In this document: piece by piece, positions 36,102-44,824 of the stretch
How positions within the stretch are numbered: the stretch's first letter is position 1
Layout of the letters: each line of letters starts with the position of its first letter
From: Pseudarthrobacter sp. L1SW
GTDB lineage: Bacteria; Actinomycetota; Actinomycetes; Actinomycetales; Micrococcaceae
Direction of reading: 5' to 3'
NCBI RefSeq assembly: GCF_020809045.1
Contig: NZ_CP078079.1
Coordinates: 620,001-684,000, forward strand
DNA: 64,000 nt
Notes under the pieces: model-generated
What the model was told of the DNA's origin: nothing
Database searches by the model: none
Seen by the model: the letters and a program-made list of their open reading frames with translations, nothing else
Made by a program: the position numbers and the translations under genes

Positions 36102-37628
36102 TCAAGCCTTTCCTGCGGCCGGGAGGTCCTTGGTGGCGGGACCTTCCAGGAGTTTCCCGTCGCTGCCGAAACGGGAGCCGTGCAGCGGGCAGTCCCACGT
36201 CAGCTCGCTGTCATTCCAGTGCAGGATCCCGCCGAGGTGGGTGCACACGGCGGACAGTTTGCACGTGGTGCCGGCGACGGTGGACACGGCCACGGGCTTG
36301 GGTCCCTCCCGGTAGACCTTCCCCTCGCCTTCGGCCGGAACAACAGGGGCGTGCTCAGCGGCCTGGTCCTTCTTGTCCTTCCGCAGGCCCTGGGCCGCCA
36401 CCTGCCCCCAGCCGGAGGCCAGCTTGGCTGCCACTCCAGCATTAAGCGCGACGGCGGAGAGGGCGCCGGAGGGTGCGGTGACGCGGTGGTGGATGGTGTC
36501 GGCCCACGGCACGTTCCCGCCCAGGATGTCAGCGGAAATGCCGACGGCGGCGGCCACCGCGTTGGTCATGCCCCACTTGTTGTAGCCGGTGCCGAAGTAG
36601 ATGTGGCCTTTGCCGCGGGGGAACTTGCCGAAGAAGGGCATGAGATTGGTCGGCAGGTAATCCTGCGCCGACCAGGTGTGGGTGGCCACCGCACCGGGAT
36701 AGTGCTGCACGGCCCAGTCAAGGAGGCTGCCAAGGTGGTGTTTCTCGGACCGCGCCCGGCCAACGTGGTGTCCGTGCCCGCCCACAAGGAGCAGCCGGTG
36801 GCCGTCCATCTCATAGTCCCGCAGGGAATGGGTGGGTTGTTCCACCGAGAGGTACATTCCCGGCGGAGGCGCCTGGTCCTCCTGCAGCTGCAGCGCCGCG
36901 GCGTAGGAACGGCTGGGCGTGAGCTTGGCGAAGTACAGGCCGCGGTCCAGCACCGGGATGCCGGTGGCCAGCACAACCTCATTGGCCGTGACGCTGCCCT
37001 GTGCTGTGTGGACAGTTGCGGGCCCGGAGCCCGTAACGTCCTGCAGCCGCACGCCGCCCACAATCGACCCTCCCCGGCCGCGGATATCGGACACCAGCGT
37101 GTCCAGCACCAACATCGGGTTGATCTGGGCCTGGTCTGCCAGGCGCACGGCGCCGTGGACGGCGAACGGCAGGCCGGCGTCGCGCACGTATTCCATGTCC
37201 AGCCCGGCGGTGGTGCCCGCACTCACCTCTTCACGGAGCTTGTCCGTGCCCTGGGGCGATGCGGCGTAGGTGTAGGCATCCCTGCGCTCGTACGGCACCC
37301 CGTTCTCGTCGAGGTAGCGCAGCAGCCAGGCCTGGCCCTCCCGGTTGCCGTCGACATATGCCTGCACCTGCTTCTGCGAGTACTGGCGGGCGAGCTGCGA
37401 CAGGAAAGTCCCCTGGAGCAGGGACACCTTGGCCGTGGTGTTTCCTGTGGTCACGGCACCGGGGTACCTGGCTTCCAGGACAAGCACCTTCTGCCCTGAG
37501 CGGGCCAGCAGGAGCGCCGTGACGAGGCCTGTGAGCCCGGCTCCCGCCACCACCGTGTCATAGCTGCTTCCGGGCTCGAACGGGTCTGTTGCGAAGGTGT
37601 CCGCCCGATCCAACCAAATCGACGTCAT
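36102..37628 (-). CDS. FAD-dependent oxidoreductase with C-terminal Rieske domain
   Basis: 508 residues. N-terminal Rossmann motif VVAGAGLTGLVTALLLARSG and an acidic end of the second strand (LVLEA) define a DAO/GlpD-like flavoprotein; GTGYNKWGMTNAVAAAV closes the FAD domain near residue 370. The last ~75 residues form a Rieske [2Fe-2S] domain, C-T-H-L-G-G and C-P-L-H-G-S. Such fusions are found widely but their physiological substrate is not known. Cytosolic; stands 174 bases from the lhr start, same strand, with no other redox gene adjacent. Confidence 0.88.
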   Translation of the reverse strand: MTSIWLDRADTFATDPFEPGSSYDTVVAGAGLTGLVTALLLARSGQKVLVLEARYPGAVTTGNTTAKVSLLQGTFLSQLARQYSQKQVQAYVDGNREGQAWLLRYLDENGVPYERRDAYTYAASPQGTDKLREEVSAGTTAGLDMEYVRDAGLPFAVHGAVRLADQAQINPMLVLDTLVSDIRGRGGSIVGGVRLQDVTGSGPATVHTAQGSVTANEVVLATGIPVLDRGLYFAKLTPSRSYAAALQLQEDQAPPPGMYLSVEQPTHSLRDYEMDGHRLLLVGGHGHHVGRARSEKHHLGSLLDWAVQHYPGAVATHTWSAQDYLPTNLMPFFGKFPRGKGHIYFGTGYNKWGMTNAVAAAVGISADILGGNVPWADTIHHRVTAPSGALSAVALNAGVAAKLASGWGQVAAQGLRKDKKDQAAEHAPVVPAEGEGKVYREGPKPVAVSTVAGTTCKLSAVCTHLGGILHWNDSELTWDCPLHGSRFGSDGKLLEGPATKDLPAAGKA

Positions 37629-37717
37629 GCCTGCTCAGCCTGCCTTTTCTCCAGGCCCTGGTCGGGCCATTTGTGATGGGTCTGTTATGAATCCCCAGCT
37701 ATCCGCGGCGTATTTGC

Positions 37718-37729
37718 TAAGTATACTTA
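37718..37729. promoter_or_regulatory. Perfect 12-bp palindrome TAAGTATACTTA before the DUF4383 gene
   Basis: TAAGTATACTTA is fully self-complementary and very AT-rich for this genome. It is 78 bases upstream of the DUF4383 start and may be an operator or part of a promoter; regulator unknown. Confidence 0.4.
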
Positions 37730-37807
37730 CGATGTCGGGGTTTAAGTCTATGGTCAGGTGGCAGCCCGGCAGCCACGGTGTGAACACAACGGCAAACAGG
37801 AGAGATC

Positions 37808-38278
37808 ATGACAAGCATGAGTTCCGACGGTCGCACAGTAGGCCGAACCAACATTCAAAAGGCCGCCCTTGCAGTGGGTGCAGTCTTCCTCTTGGTGGGC
37901 CTCCTGGGATTCATCCCCGGCATCACCACCAACTACCAGGCACTGGGCTTCGCAGGACATGGCTCGGAGGCGATGCTGCTGGGCATCTTCCAGGTGTCGG
38001 TGCTCCATAACATCGTCCACCTGCTCTTCGGCGCGGCCGGCATCGCCATGGCCCGCAGTGCCGCGCAGTCCAGGAATTACCTGGTGGGAGGCGGCGCCAT
38101 CTACCTGGTCCTCTGGATCTACGGCCTGCTGATCGGCAAGGACACCGCAGCGAACTTCGTCCCCGTGAACGTCGCGGACGACTGGCTGCACTTCGTCCTT
38201 GGCGTCGCCATGATTGGCCTGGGATTCGCCCTGTCGCGGGGTACCGCCCGCGCGGGACGCACCACCACAGCCCACTAG
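37808..38278 (+). CDS. DUF4383 family membrane protein
   Basis: 156 residues from ATG 37808 (SD AGGAGAGAT). Four hydrophobic helices (about 20-42, 55-80, 92-110, 128-145); the second carries LGIFQVSVLHNIVHLLFGAAG, and the HNIVHLLFG motif and NVADDWLHFVLGVAM near the end are family signatures. The function is unknown; such proteins are common in actinobacteria and often associated with stress. Ends 19 bases before a strong bidirectional terminator. Confidence 0.85.
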   Translation: MTSMSSDGRTVGRTNIQKAALAVGAVFLLVGLLGFIPGITTNYQALGFAGHGSEAMLLGIFQVSVLHNIVHLLFGAAGIAMARSAAQSRNYLVGGGAIYLVLWIYGLLIGKDTAANFVPVNVADDWLHFVLGVAMIGLGFALSRGTARAGRTTTAH

Positions 38279-38296
38279 GCAAGCACCACAGCACAA

Positions 38297-38340
38297 AAAA
38301 CTGCAGGCGGCCCGGCACGTGCCGGACCGCCTGCAGTTTT
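38297..38340. terminator. Strong bidirectional terminator
   Basis: 22-bp arms with a single mismatch (38297-38318 and 38319-38340), beginning with AAAA and ending with TTTT, so it provides a U-tract in both directions. It separates the convergent DUF4383 and DUF4232 genes. Confidence 0.88.
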
Positions 38341-38366
38341 CTATGTGGACTTCGACGGGAAAGGCT

Positions 38367-39020
38367 TTAGGCCGGCTGGAACGGCCCAATTGTCAGCAGC
38401 GTGATCCCGGCATTGCTGCAGGCCCGTGTGGGCTGGGCCAGGAACAGGGATTCGGTGTCCTCGGGCGGGTAGATGCGGTACCCGGCCGCATCCACCATGG
38501 CGCAGTCAGAATAGTTTCCGGCCTGTGTGTAGCGCAGCACGGCGGAACCGGTCTGGCCGGGGGCCAGGAGGACGTCGGCCGGGGCCGTGCTTTCATCCCG
38601 GGTTGCGGGCGCTCCGATAGGGGCGCCGGCGCCGTCCGCCGCCAGGGAAACGCCGGCAAACCCTTGGAGGATGCACGGTTCTGAGCCGGTGTTGGTGAGG
38701 TTGAGCTTCATGTAGACGCTGCCGGCCGCCCCGCCCCCTGACGCATCGGTGGCAGCCGTAAGCCCTGCCGCCTTGCAGCGGGCCGGTGCCCCCGGCGCCG
38801 GGGTGTCGCTGCCGGGTGTTCCGGCGGACGACGGCGGTGCAGGCGTGGTGGGAGCGGCGGACGTTGCGTCCGGGCTGGCTGGGCTGGTGGCTGGGCCGGT
38901 GCCTCCTGACGGAGTAGTCTGCGCTTGTGATTGGCCTGGACTGCAGGCGCTGAGCATCAATGCTGCTGCCGCGGCAGCCGTGGACATGACCAACCCCTGG
39001 AAAATTCGCTGAGACCTCAT
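38367..39020 (-). CDS. DUF4232 lipoprotein
   Basis: 217 residues from ATG 39020. Lipoprotein signal with lipobox L-S-A-C near residue 26. Then a Pro/Thr/Ser/Gly-rich linker of ~50 residues, and a C-terminal ~130-residue beta domain with paired cysteines (ARCKAAGL ... EPCILQGFAGV ... DCAMVDAAG ... RACSNAGITL), the DUF4232 pattern. Probably anchored outside the cell membrane; function unknown. Confidence 0.85.
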   Translation of the reverse strand: MRSQRIFQGLVMSTAAAAAALMLSACSPGQSQAQTTPSGGTGPATSPASPDATSAAPTTPAPPSSAGTPGSDTPAPGAPARCKAAGLTAATDASGGGAAGSVYMKLNLTNTGSEPCILQGFAGVSLAADGAGAPIGAPATRDESTAPADVLLAPGQTGSAVLRYTQAGNYSDCAMVDAAGYRIYPPEDTESLFLAQPTRACSNAGITLLTIGPFQPA

Positions 39021-39079
39021 GGCACCACCTTCGCCGCACCAGGTGTCCGCGTCAACAACGCCACGAGGCCGCAGGGCAT

Positions 39080-39114
39080 TTTGATGCCCGGATCGTGATG
39101 ATCCGGGCATCAAA
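39080..39114. terminator. Hairpin downstream of the YcnI-type gene
   Basis: 15-bp perfect arms TTTGATGCCCGGATC / GATCCGGGCATCAAA with a five-base loop (39095-39099), located 15 bases past the end of the YcnI gene and 60 bases before the DUF4232 gene, which is on the same strand. Confidence 0.75.
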
Positions 39115-39128
39115 GCGTCCCGTGGCGG

Positions 39129-39842
39129 CTACCGGGCCGGGGAGGCCGGCGCGTTGGTACGCCGTGCGGCGCTCCGGACGAACGCCGTGCCGCCCAGCAC
39201 CAGCCCGCCGACCCCGGCCGCCAGCCCCGCCCAGCTGCGTGCGTCCGCCCCGCCGTCGGTTATTGCTGCGGTGTCCGTCCCGTGGCCGCCGCCCGCTGCC
39301 TCGGTGACAGTGACCGACGGCGCGGGAGCCTTCAGGGAGTGGGGGTCCTGGCCGTCCTTTGCGATCTCTGACCAGTCGGTCTGCCCCGTTTCGCAGGTCT
39401 GGAGGGTGGGGAAATACAGTGTTGTCCCCGCCGCATCCGGGAGTTTCACTGAGAGGACCAGGGTGTCCCTGAGCTGGTGTTCCAGGGGTGCCTTGGCTGT
39501 GTAGACCACCTGGCTGGTCCGCTTGGTGATGGAGGTGCCGTCGGCGAGTTTCCTGGGTTCGGCGAGCTGCTCGGTCACCTTCTCCACCGTCCAGTTGGGG
39601 TTGACCGTGGGCTGGGCATCGTTGAGTTCCGCCGGGAGGGTGATGGCCACCTTGGTGGTGCCCGACTCGTCGCAGCCGTGGGGGACCGCGAAGGTGAGCA
39701 GGGCATAGGAGTTGGCCGAGGTTTTGTCCGGCGTTACACCGACATGCGCGGCGGCACCGCCGGCGGCTGCCAGCAGGAGCGCGGCCGCACCGCCGGTTGC
39801 GGCGGAAGTTTTCAGGGCACGGCGAAGGAATGGGGTGTTCAT
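39129..39842 (-). CDS. YcnI-type copper-associated protein (DUF1775)
   Basis: 237 residues. Signal peptide followed by the mature start A-H-V-G-V-T-P, where the exposed N-terminal histidine is a copper ligand in characterised YcnI. The central domain includes FAVPHGCDESGTTKVAI and NPNWTVEKV (conserved tryptophan of the copper site). A C-terminal hydrophobic helix (WAGLAAGVGGLVLGGTAF) followed by arginines anchors it in the membrane. Copper handling is family knowledge. It lies 78 bases downstream of a membrane-protein gene in the same direction. Confidence 0.87.
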   Translation of the reverse strand: MNTPFLRRALKTSAATGGAAALLLAAAGGAAAHVGVTPDKTSANSYALLTFAVPHGCDESGTTKVAITLPAELNDAQPTVNPNWTVEKVTEQLAEPRKLADGTSITKRTSQVVYTAKAPLEHQLRDTLVLSVKLPDAAGTTLYFPTLQTCETGQTDWSEIAKDGQDPHSLKAPAPSVTVTEAAGGGHGTDTAAITDGGADARSWAGLAAGVGGLVLGGTAFVRSAARRTNAPASPAR

Positions 39843-39920
39843 GGTTGCCTTTCTGGCGCACGCCGGAACAGCCGGGGTGCGTAAGTTTTTTGGGTCCAGC
39901 GCCGGCAGGATCCGGCGGGG

Positions 39921-40592
39921 TCAGGAGGAAAGCGCGACGGCGGACGGCGGGCCGCGCCGGCTGTCCTGCCGGAGGTTGCGCCAGGGACGCAGCGGCACTG
40001 CGGAAGGTGCGAAAGGAACCAAAGGCGCGGCGCCGCCGTCGTACGCTGCCGGCCGGGGGAGCGCCACCAGGGGCCGAAGCCAGACAGCAAGCGCCCACAG
40101 CGCGTCCTCGCCCTTGGCGAGGAGGAGCGCGGACCCCAGCGTCGCCAGGATGTGGGCCGCAAGCATCAGGGGCCCGGACGTTGCCCCCGTCCCGTAGATC
40201 TCCGTCCCGTAGATCTCCGTCCCGTAGATCCCGGTCCCGTAGAGATGGTCCAGCACCGCCGGCAGCCCGGCGGCGCCGGACAGGTGGCTGGCATGGGGCG
40301 TGGCGGTGCCGGATCCGGCGGCGGCCGCGGGGACGCCGGCGGCAGCAAAGACCTCATGGAGCAACAGTTGCCCGCCTGCCAGGAGGGCCGCCGCGGCGGG
40401 GAACCGCAGCCGCAGGCGGGTCGCGGTGGTGCTGCCCAGTGCAGTCAATGCCAGCACCGCCAGCATGACGGTGGGCGCCGGCAGCGCGCCGCCGCCAGCC
40501 AGGTGTGCCCCGGCGGCCAGGGTCAGGATGGCCGTGGCCACCGCCGAGGCGCGGAGAAAGTGGAAGGGGATACGGGGACGGCGTGCATGCAC
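39921..40592 (-). CDS. Hypothetical membrane protein with short tandem repeat
   Basis: 223 residues from GTG 40592, preceded by a GGGAGGGGGA SD. Four or five hydrophobic segments (about 14-32, 38-55, 65-85, 138-158) and an Ala/Arg-rich tail. Between the third and fourth lies YGTGIYGTEIYGTEIYGTG, a pentapeptide repeat encoded by a 15-bp DNA repeat. Position upstream of a YcnI-type gene suggests a link to copper, as found in other actinobacteria, but the sequence has only two His-containing motifs (PHASHLSG, LLLHEVF) and no clear CopC/CopD match. Confidence 0.6.
   Translation of the reverse strand: MHARRPRIPFHFLRASAVATAILTLAAGAHLAGGGALPAPTVMLAVLALTALGSTTATRLRLRFPAAAALLAGGQLLLHEVFAAAGVPAAAAGSGTATPHASHLSGAAGLPAVLDHLYGTGIYGTEIYGTEIYGTGATSGPLMLAAHILATLGSALLLAKGEDALWALAVWLRPLVALPRPAAYDGGAAPLVPFAPSAVPLRPWRNLRQDSRRGPPSAVALSS
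40191..40242. repeat. 15-bp tandem repeat within a coding region
   Basis: Unit CCCGTAGATCTCCGT, two exact copies (40191-40205, 40206-40220), one with changes (40221-40235) and a partial fourth. It keeps the reading frame of the membrane protein and encodes its YGTEI repeats on the minus strand; copy number may vary between strains. Confidence 0.85.
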
Positions 40593-40757
40593 GGACGGTC
40601 CCCCTCCCGGTCTGAAGTCAGTCGTACAGATTCTATCCGCGGCCTGCCCGTGCCTGTGGCGGCAGGGGGAGCCGAGCCCTGCCCCGCGGTATGTACCGCC
40701 TCTTCAGGGCCGGGTTAGACTGCCTGCGTAACTGTCGGCGATGTTGAGGAGAAGCTT

Positions 40758-41102
40758 ATGGACTACACCGGAAGCCAGTCAGAGAAGGTTGTTCCCGCAG
40801 GTGAACTTGGCCGCAGCAACATCGGCCAAACCATCAGCTTCCAGCCCAATGAGTTCACCATCGTGTTTGGGAAGCTCGCCGGAATCGCCCGCACGGAGGC
40901 GATGGTCTACCTGTCCCTGAAGGGCGTTGGAAACGGCACGCACCTGAAGGATGAATACGACCTGCCGCTTAGCCACGACGTCTACGTTCCGGTGGACGTC
41001 ATCACCAACGCTGAATCCACCATCAAGGACCTCTTCGGCAAGGTGCAGGAAAACCTGCGCGGAGCGGGCCACAAGGGCGAGGACAGGACGGACCGCCTCT
41101 AG
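40758..41102 (+). CDS. Hypothetical small protein
   Basis: 114 residues from ATG 40758 with a GAGGAGA SD. Beta-rich middle (QTISFQPNEFTIVFGKLAG, EAMVYLSLKGVG, HDVYVPVDVITNAE) and a C-terminal helix (STIKDLFGKVQENL). No membrane segment, cysteine or signal peptide. Not recognised. Convergent with the LacI gene and separated from it by a long hairpin. Confidence 0.6.
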   Translation: MDYTGSQSEKVVPAGELGRSNIGQTISFQPNEFTIVFGKLAGIARTEAMVYLSLKGVGNGTHLKDEYDLPLSHDVYVPVDVITNAESTIKDLFGKVQENLRGAGHKGEDRTDRL

Positions 41103-41119
41103 CGGGAACACGCGTCGAT

Positions 41120-41167
41120 TGCTCCGTACCTGCCGTTTAGGTCCTTGAAAACGGCAGGTACGGAGCA
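41120..41167. terminator. Long perfect hairpin between convergent genes
   Basis: 19-bp perfect arms (41120-41138 and 41149-41167) with a ten-base loop, extended outward by a mismatch and six more pairs (CGTCGA / TCGACG). It separates the hypothetical gene from the LacI regulator gene and has a TTT/AAA at the loop end, not a classical U-tract. Confidence 0.75.
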
Positions 41168-41189
41168 GTCGACGGGGCGGCCGCCCCGA

Positions 41190-42242
41190 TCAAGCCCGTG
41201 CAGGCCCCGTGGATGCCCGCACCGTAAGGTGCGTGGGCATCACGGCAAGCTGCCGGCTGGAGCGGCCGGGAACGGGATTGAGCTGGGAAAGCAGCATGGA
41301 TACCGCCACGCGGCCGGCCTGCTCGATGGGACTGGCGATGGTGGTCAGCGGGGGGTTGCAGAAGTCCGCTCCGAAGATGTCATCCGATCCGACGATGCTG
41401 ATGTCCTCCGGTACGCGGATTCCGCGCTCACGAAGCCGCTGGAGCATTCCGATTGCCAGGAGGTCATTGAACACGATGCACGCCGTGGCGCCGGTGCGTA
41501 CCGCCGCGTCTGCCGCAGCTGCACCGGAGGTGGTTTTGGGCGTGAAGGGACCGATGCGGTGGGTCTCCATTCCGCGTTTGGATGATTCCTCCTCGAAGAC
41601 CTTCCACCGCGCCCGGTTGGACCAGGATGTGGGCGGGCCGCTGACGTAGCAGATGCGGTGGTGGCCCAGCGACGCAAGGTGCTCCAGGGCCTGGATGATC
41701 GCGGAGGGCGTGTCGATGACCACCGTGGGAGCGCTGGTGGACGCCCGGTTGATCGTCACCAGCGGCTGGGTCTCGGACACCTCGGCCAGTTGCGCATCGG
41801 TCAAACGCGAGGCCGCAAGGATGAAGCCGTCGGCAGACCGCCTCATCTTGTGAAGCGCTTCAAGCTCCATTTCGTTGGATTCCTCGGTATCCACCAGGAG
41901 CTGCGTATACCCCGCCGCCTTGAGCTGGTGTTGGGTGCCGCGGATGATGTCGAAGTAGAACGGGTTCGTAATGTCCGGCACGAGGACGGCGACGGCGTTG
42001 GTGCGCCCCGAGCTCAGCCCCTGCGCCTGCGAGCTGGGCACGTAGTTCAGCTGCGCCGCCGCCGCCTCAATGCGTTCCCTGGTGTGGCGGTTGACCCGGT
42101 CGGGCTTGGAGAGCGCCCGCGAAACCGTTGATGTGGCCACTCCCGCGAGTTGGGCGACGTCCCGGATTGTTGGAAGTTTTTCCGCGGCCGCGCGTCCTTC
42201 CCCCGCCCCTTCGGTGCGTGATCCCGTCGTTTCCGCAGTCAT
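41190..42242 (-). CDS. LacI-family transcriptional regulator of the uronate locus
   Basis: 350 residues from ATG 42242. Helix-turn-helix: TIRDVAQLAGVATSTVSRAL, then the hinge helix NYVPSSQAQGLSS. The C-terminal periplasmic-binding-protein-like domain includes VAVLVPDITNPFYFDIIRG and IVGSDDIFGADFCNPPLTTI. It binds a sugar derivative and releases DNA. It is divergent from the ABC transporter genes; GGCAACCG(C/G)TTGCC sites before the transporter operon and before the GPH symporter are its likely targets. Confidence 0.92.
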   Translation of the reverse strand: MTAETTGSRTEGAGEGRAAAEKLPTIRDVAQLAGVATSTVSRALSKPDRVNRHTRERIEAAAAQLNYVPSSQAQGLSSGRTNAVAVLVPDITNPFYFDIIRGTQHQLKAAGYTQLLVDTEESNEMELEALHKMRRSADGFILAASRLTDAQLAEVSETQPLVTINRASTSAPTVVIDTPSAIIQALEHLASLGHHRICYVSGPPTSWSNRARWKVFEEESSKRGMETHRIGPFTPKTTSGAAAADAAVRTGATACIVFNDLLAIGMLQRLRERGIRVPEDISIVGSDDIFGADFCNPPLTTIASPIEQAGRVAVSMLLSQLNPVPGRSSRQLAVMPTHLTVRASTGPARA

Positions 42243-42333
42243 TGGCCCAGTCCTTTCGTGCCGAGAAAGTACCCGGTCCTTCATCCACGGTGGAATCGCG
42301 GTAACTCAATGGAAACATCTTTTGGCAACTTTT

Positions 42334-42347
42334 GGCAACCGCTTGCC
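42334..42347. promoter_or_regulatory. LacI-type operator 1 (sugar ABC operon)
   Basis: GGCAACCGCTTGCC, near-perfect palindrome with the central CG typical of LacI/CcpA-family sites, about 92 bases upstream of the LacI start and 98 upstream of the ABC binding-protein start. Two additional TTTGGCAA half-sites lie immediately to the left. Confidence 0.8.
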
Positions 42348-42445
42348 GCACGAGTTGCCAGCTCCCTAGACTGAGTTCCGAATCGCCTGCAGTGATGCGC
42401 GCCACTAGACGTTGTGGCCATGTGGGTGTCCAAGAGGAGAAAACA

Positions 42446-43804
42446 ATGAGGTTTAAATCGTCTTCCGGGCTCGCGGCAATCGTTACGGCTGCGGCATTGG
42501 CATTAACCGGCTGCGGCGGCGGCTCCGGCACTACTGACTCTTCAACAAACGCTGACGGAAAGGTGGACGGAACGGGCAAGACCCTCAACGTCCTCGTCGG
42601 TGTATTGAGCCAATACCCGGAACAGCAGAAGCAGTGGCAAAGCGACATCGCCGCCAAGTTCAAGGCCGAAACCGGTGCCGAGGTGAAATTCGAGACCTTT
42701 GCCTCGGCCAACGATGAGCTCACCCGCATCCAGACGTCGGTTGTCTCAGGCCAGGGCCCCGACATCTACGGCCTGGGCACCACCTTCACGCCGACTGCCT
42801 ACGCCACAAAGGCATTTGTAACCCTGTCCGACGACGACTGGAAGAAGGTGGGCGGCAAGGACCGGTTCAACAAGGCTGCGCTGGGGATCTCCGGCCCGGA
42901 CGAGCAGAACCAGGCCGGCATTCCGTTCGTCAGCCGTCCGTTCGTGATGGCGTACAACAAGGAACTGCTGGCTGCCGCCGGAATTGAAAAGCCCGCCACC
43001 AGTTGGGATGAGCTCGCGGAGCAGGCGAAGAAGATGACCAAGGACGGCGTCTACGGCCTGGCCACCGGATACAAGGACAACTTCGACCCTTGGAAGTTCA
43101 TCTGGGCGATGGCCGTCCAGGCGGGCAACCCGATCGTGGACGGCAACAAGCTCAAGCTTGATGACCCCACCGTCAAGAAGGCCTACGAAACCTACTTCGG
43201 CTGGTTGACGGAGGACAAGATCGTTGACCCGGCCTCCGTGGGTTGGAACAACAGCAACGCCGTTGCGGCCTTTGCCAGCGGCAAGGCCGGCTACCTGATG
43301 ATGACCACCTCAAGCTCCCTGCCAACCCTTGAGAAATCAGCCGTCGCGGGCAAGTACGAGTACGCGCTGATGCCTACCACCCCTCCGGGCGAGTCCAGCT
43401 CCAAGAATGAGGACGCAGCAAGCATCCTGTCCGGCGACAACCTGGTGGTAGCGGACTACTCGAAGGAGAAAGACCTGGCCTTCGCGTACATCAAGCTCAT
43501 CACCTCCAAAGAGGAGCAGCTGAACTACCAGAAGATCTTCGGTGACCTGCCGGCCAACGCGGAGGCCCTGAAGGAGCTGGGCGGAAACCCGAAGCTCAAG
43601 CCCATCACCGACGCTGCCGCGAAGTCCAAGGCAACGCCCTTCACGGGAGCCTGGGGAGACATCCAGCTTGGCCTGTTGAACGTCACGGTCCAGTCCGTCC
43701 CGGACCTTGCCGCCGGCAAGGTGGACAGTGCAGCCCTCGAAGCACGCATCAAGGATTCGCAGAGCAAGGGCCAGGCTTCCCTGGACCGGGCCTCCAAGGG
43801 ATAA
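42446..43804 (+). CDS. Sugar ABC transporter, substrate-binding lipoprotein
   Basis: 452 residues from ATG 42446 with AAGAGGAG as SD. Lipoprotein signal with L-T-G-C near residue 22, followed by a Gly/Ser/Thr spacer. The mature domain (FKAETGAEVKFETFASANDE, GQGPDIYGLGTTF, FVSRPFVMAYNKELLAAAGI, NPWxxxWAM-type FDPWKFIWAMAV) is a cluster B CUT1-type solute-binding protein. First gene of the operon; the later enzymes suggest a uronic acid or oligouronide as ligand. Confidence 0.9.
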   Translation: MRFKSSSGLAAIVTAAALALTGCGGGSGTTDSSTNADGKVDGTGKTLNVLVGVLSQYPEQQKQWQSDIAAKFKAETGAEVKFETFASANDELTRIQTSVVSGQGPDIYGLGTTFTPTAYATKAFVTLSDDDWKKVGGKDRFNKAALGISGPDEQNQAGIPFVSRPFVMAYNKELLAAAGIEKPATSWDELAEQAKKMTKDGVYGLATGYKDNFDPWKFIWAMAVQAGNPIVDGNKLKLDDPTVKKAYETYFGWLTEDKIVDPASVGWNNSNAVAAFASGKAGYLMMTTSSSLPTLEKSAVAGKYEYALMPTTPPGESSSKNEDAASILSGDNLVVADYSKEKDLAFAYIKLITSKEEQLNYQKIFGDLPANAEALKELGGNPKLKPITDAAAKSKATPFTGAWGDIQLGLLNVTVQSVPDLAAGKVDSAALEARIKDSQSKGQASLDRASKG

Positions 43805-43810
43805 GTTCTG

Positions 43811-44824
43811 ATGTCAACCGACGCTTCCAATGAAGTCCGGCTTGCGGCGGAGTCCGCCGCAAGCCGGGCGGCACACTCCACCGCTGACGTAGCCGGCCAC
43901 GAGCCGGGCGGGCAGAAAATCCCGCGACGCAAAGGCCTCAGCGAACGCAACCGACCCCTGTGGATGCTGATCCCGGGCGGAGCGCTGATGATCATCATCA
44001 TCGTCCTGCCGCTGTTGCTGGGCATCTACATGTCCACCCTCAACCTGGACCAGTACACCCTCCGCAAGTGGGTCAGCTCGCCCTTCATCGGCGTCGAAAA
44101 CTTCGTCGAAGCCCTGACCTCCTCACCCCTCCTCCACGCCACCTGGCTCAGCGTCAGCTACTCCCTGCTGGCAATGGTGGTGACCCTGCCGCTGGGCATA
44201 GCTGCCGCCGTCGCTACGCAGAACGCGTTCAAGGGACGGGCCGTGATCCGGTCCATCTTCCTGATCCCCTACGTGCTCCCGTCGTTCGTGGTGGCGACCA
44301 TCTGGCGCACCATGTTCCAGCCGGACGGCATCGTGGACAAGGCCCTGGGGACCGTCGGCATCGAGGCTGGCCTCTGGCTGAACGGACCGCAGACCTTCTG
44401 GACGCTGGTGCTGGTCCAGATCTGGGCTTCCTGGCCTTTCATCTACCTGCTCGCACTGTCCGGGCTGCAGTCCGTTGACCATGAGGTCCACGAGGCATCA
44501 GCGCTGGACGGCGCACTGTGGTGGAACAAGTTGCGCTACGTGATCTTCCCCTACCTGAAGGGACCGCTCGCGCTCGCGTTCCTGATCGGCATGCTGCACC
44601 ACATCAACAACTTCACGCTTCCCTACGTCCTGTTTGGAGTTCCGGCCCCTGCAGACGTGGAAGTCCTGCCGATCCTTACGTACGTCACCAGCTTCCAAAG
44701 CTTCCGTTTCGGGCTGAGCGCTGCCATGGCCTTCGTTTCCCTGGTCCTGATCGCCATTCCGCTGTTTGTCTACCTGCGCGCCGTCAAGCTCGACGACGCC
44801 GAGTCACCTGGAGCCAAGAAATGA
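43811..44824 (+). CDS. Sugar ABC transporter permease (MalF-like)
   Basis: 337 residues from ATG 43811. A ~55-residue hydrophilic N-terminus precedes six hydrophobic segments. The EAA loop reads VHEASALDGALWWNKLRYVIFP and contacts the ATPase. No ATP-binding gene is encoded in the locus, so a shared MsiK-type ATPase from elsewhere is probably used, as usual for CUT1 systems in actinobacteria. Overlaps the next permease by four bases (ATGA). Confidence 0.9.
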   Translation: MSTDASNEVRLAAESAASRAAHSTADVAGHEPGGQKIPRRKGLSERNRPLWMLIPGGALMIIIIVLPLLLGIYMSTLNLDQYTLRKWVSSPFIGVENFVEALTSSPLLHATWLSVSYSLLAMVVTLPLGIAAAVATQNAFKGRAVIRSIFLIPYVLPSFVVATIWRTMFQPDGIVDKALGTVGIEAGLWLNGPQTFWTLVLVQIWASWPFIYLLALSGLQSVDHEVHEASALDGALWWNKLRYVIFPYLKGPLALAFLIGMLHHINNFTLPYVLFGVPAPADVEVLPILTYVTSFQSFRFGLSAAMAFVSLVLIAIPLFVYLRAVKLDDAESPGAKK

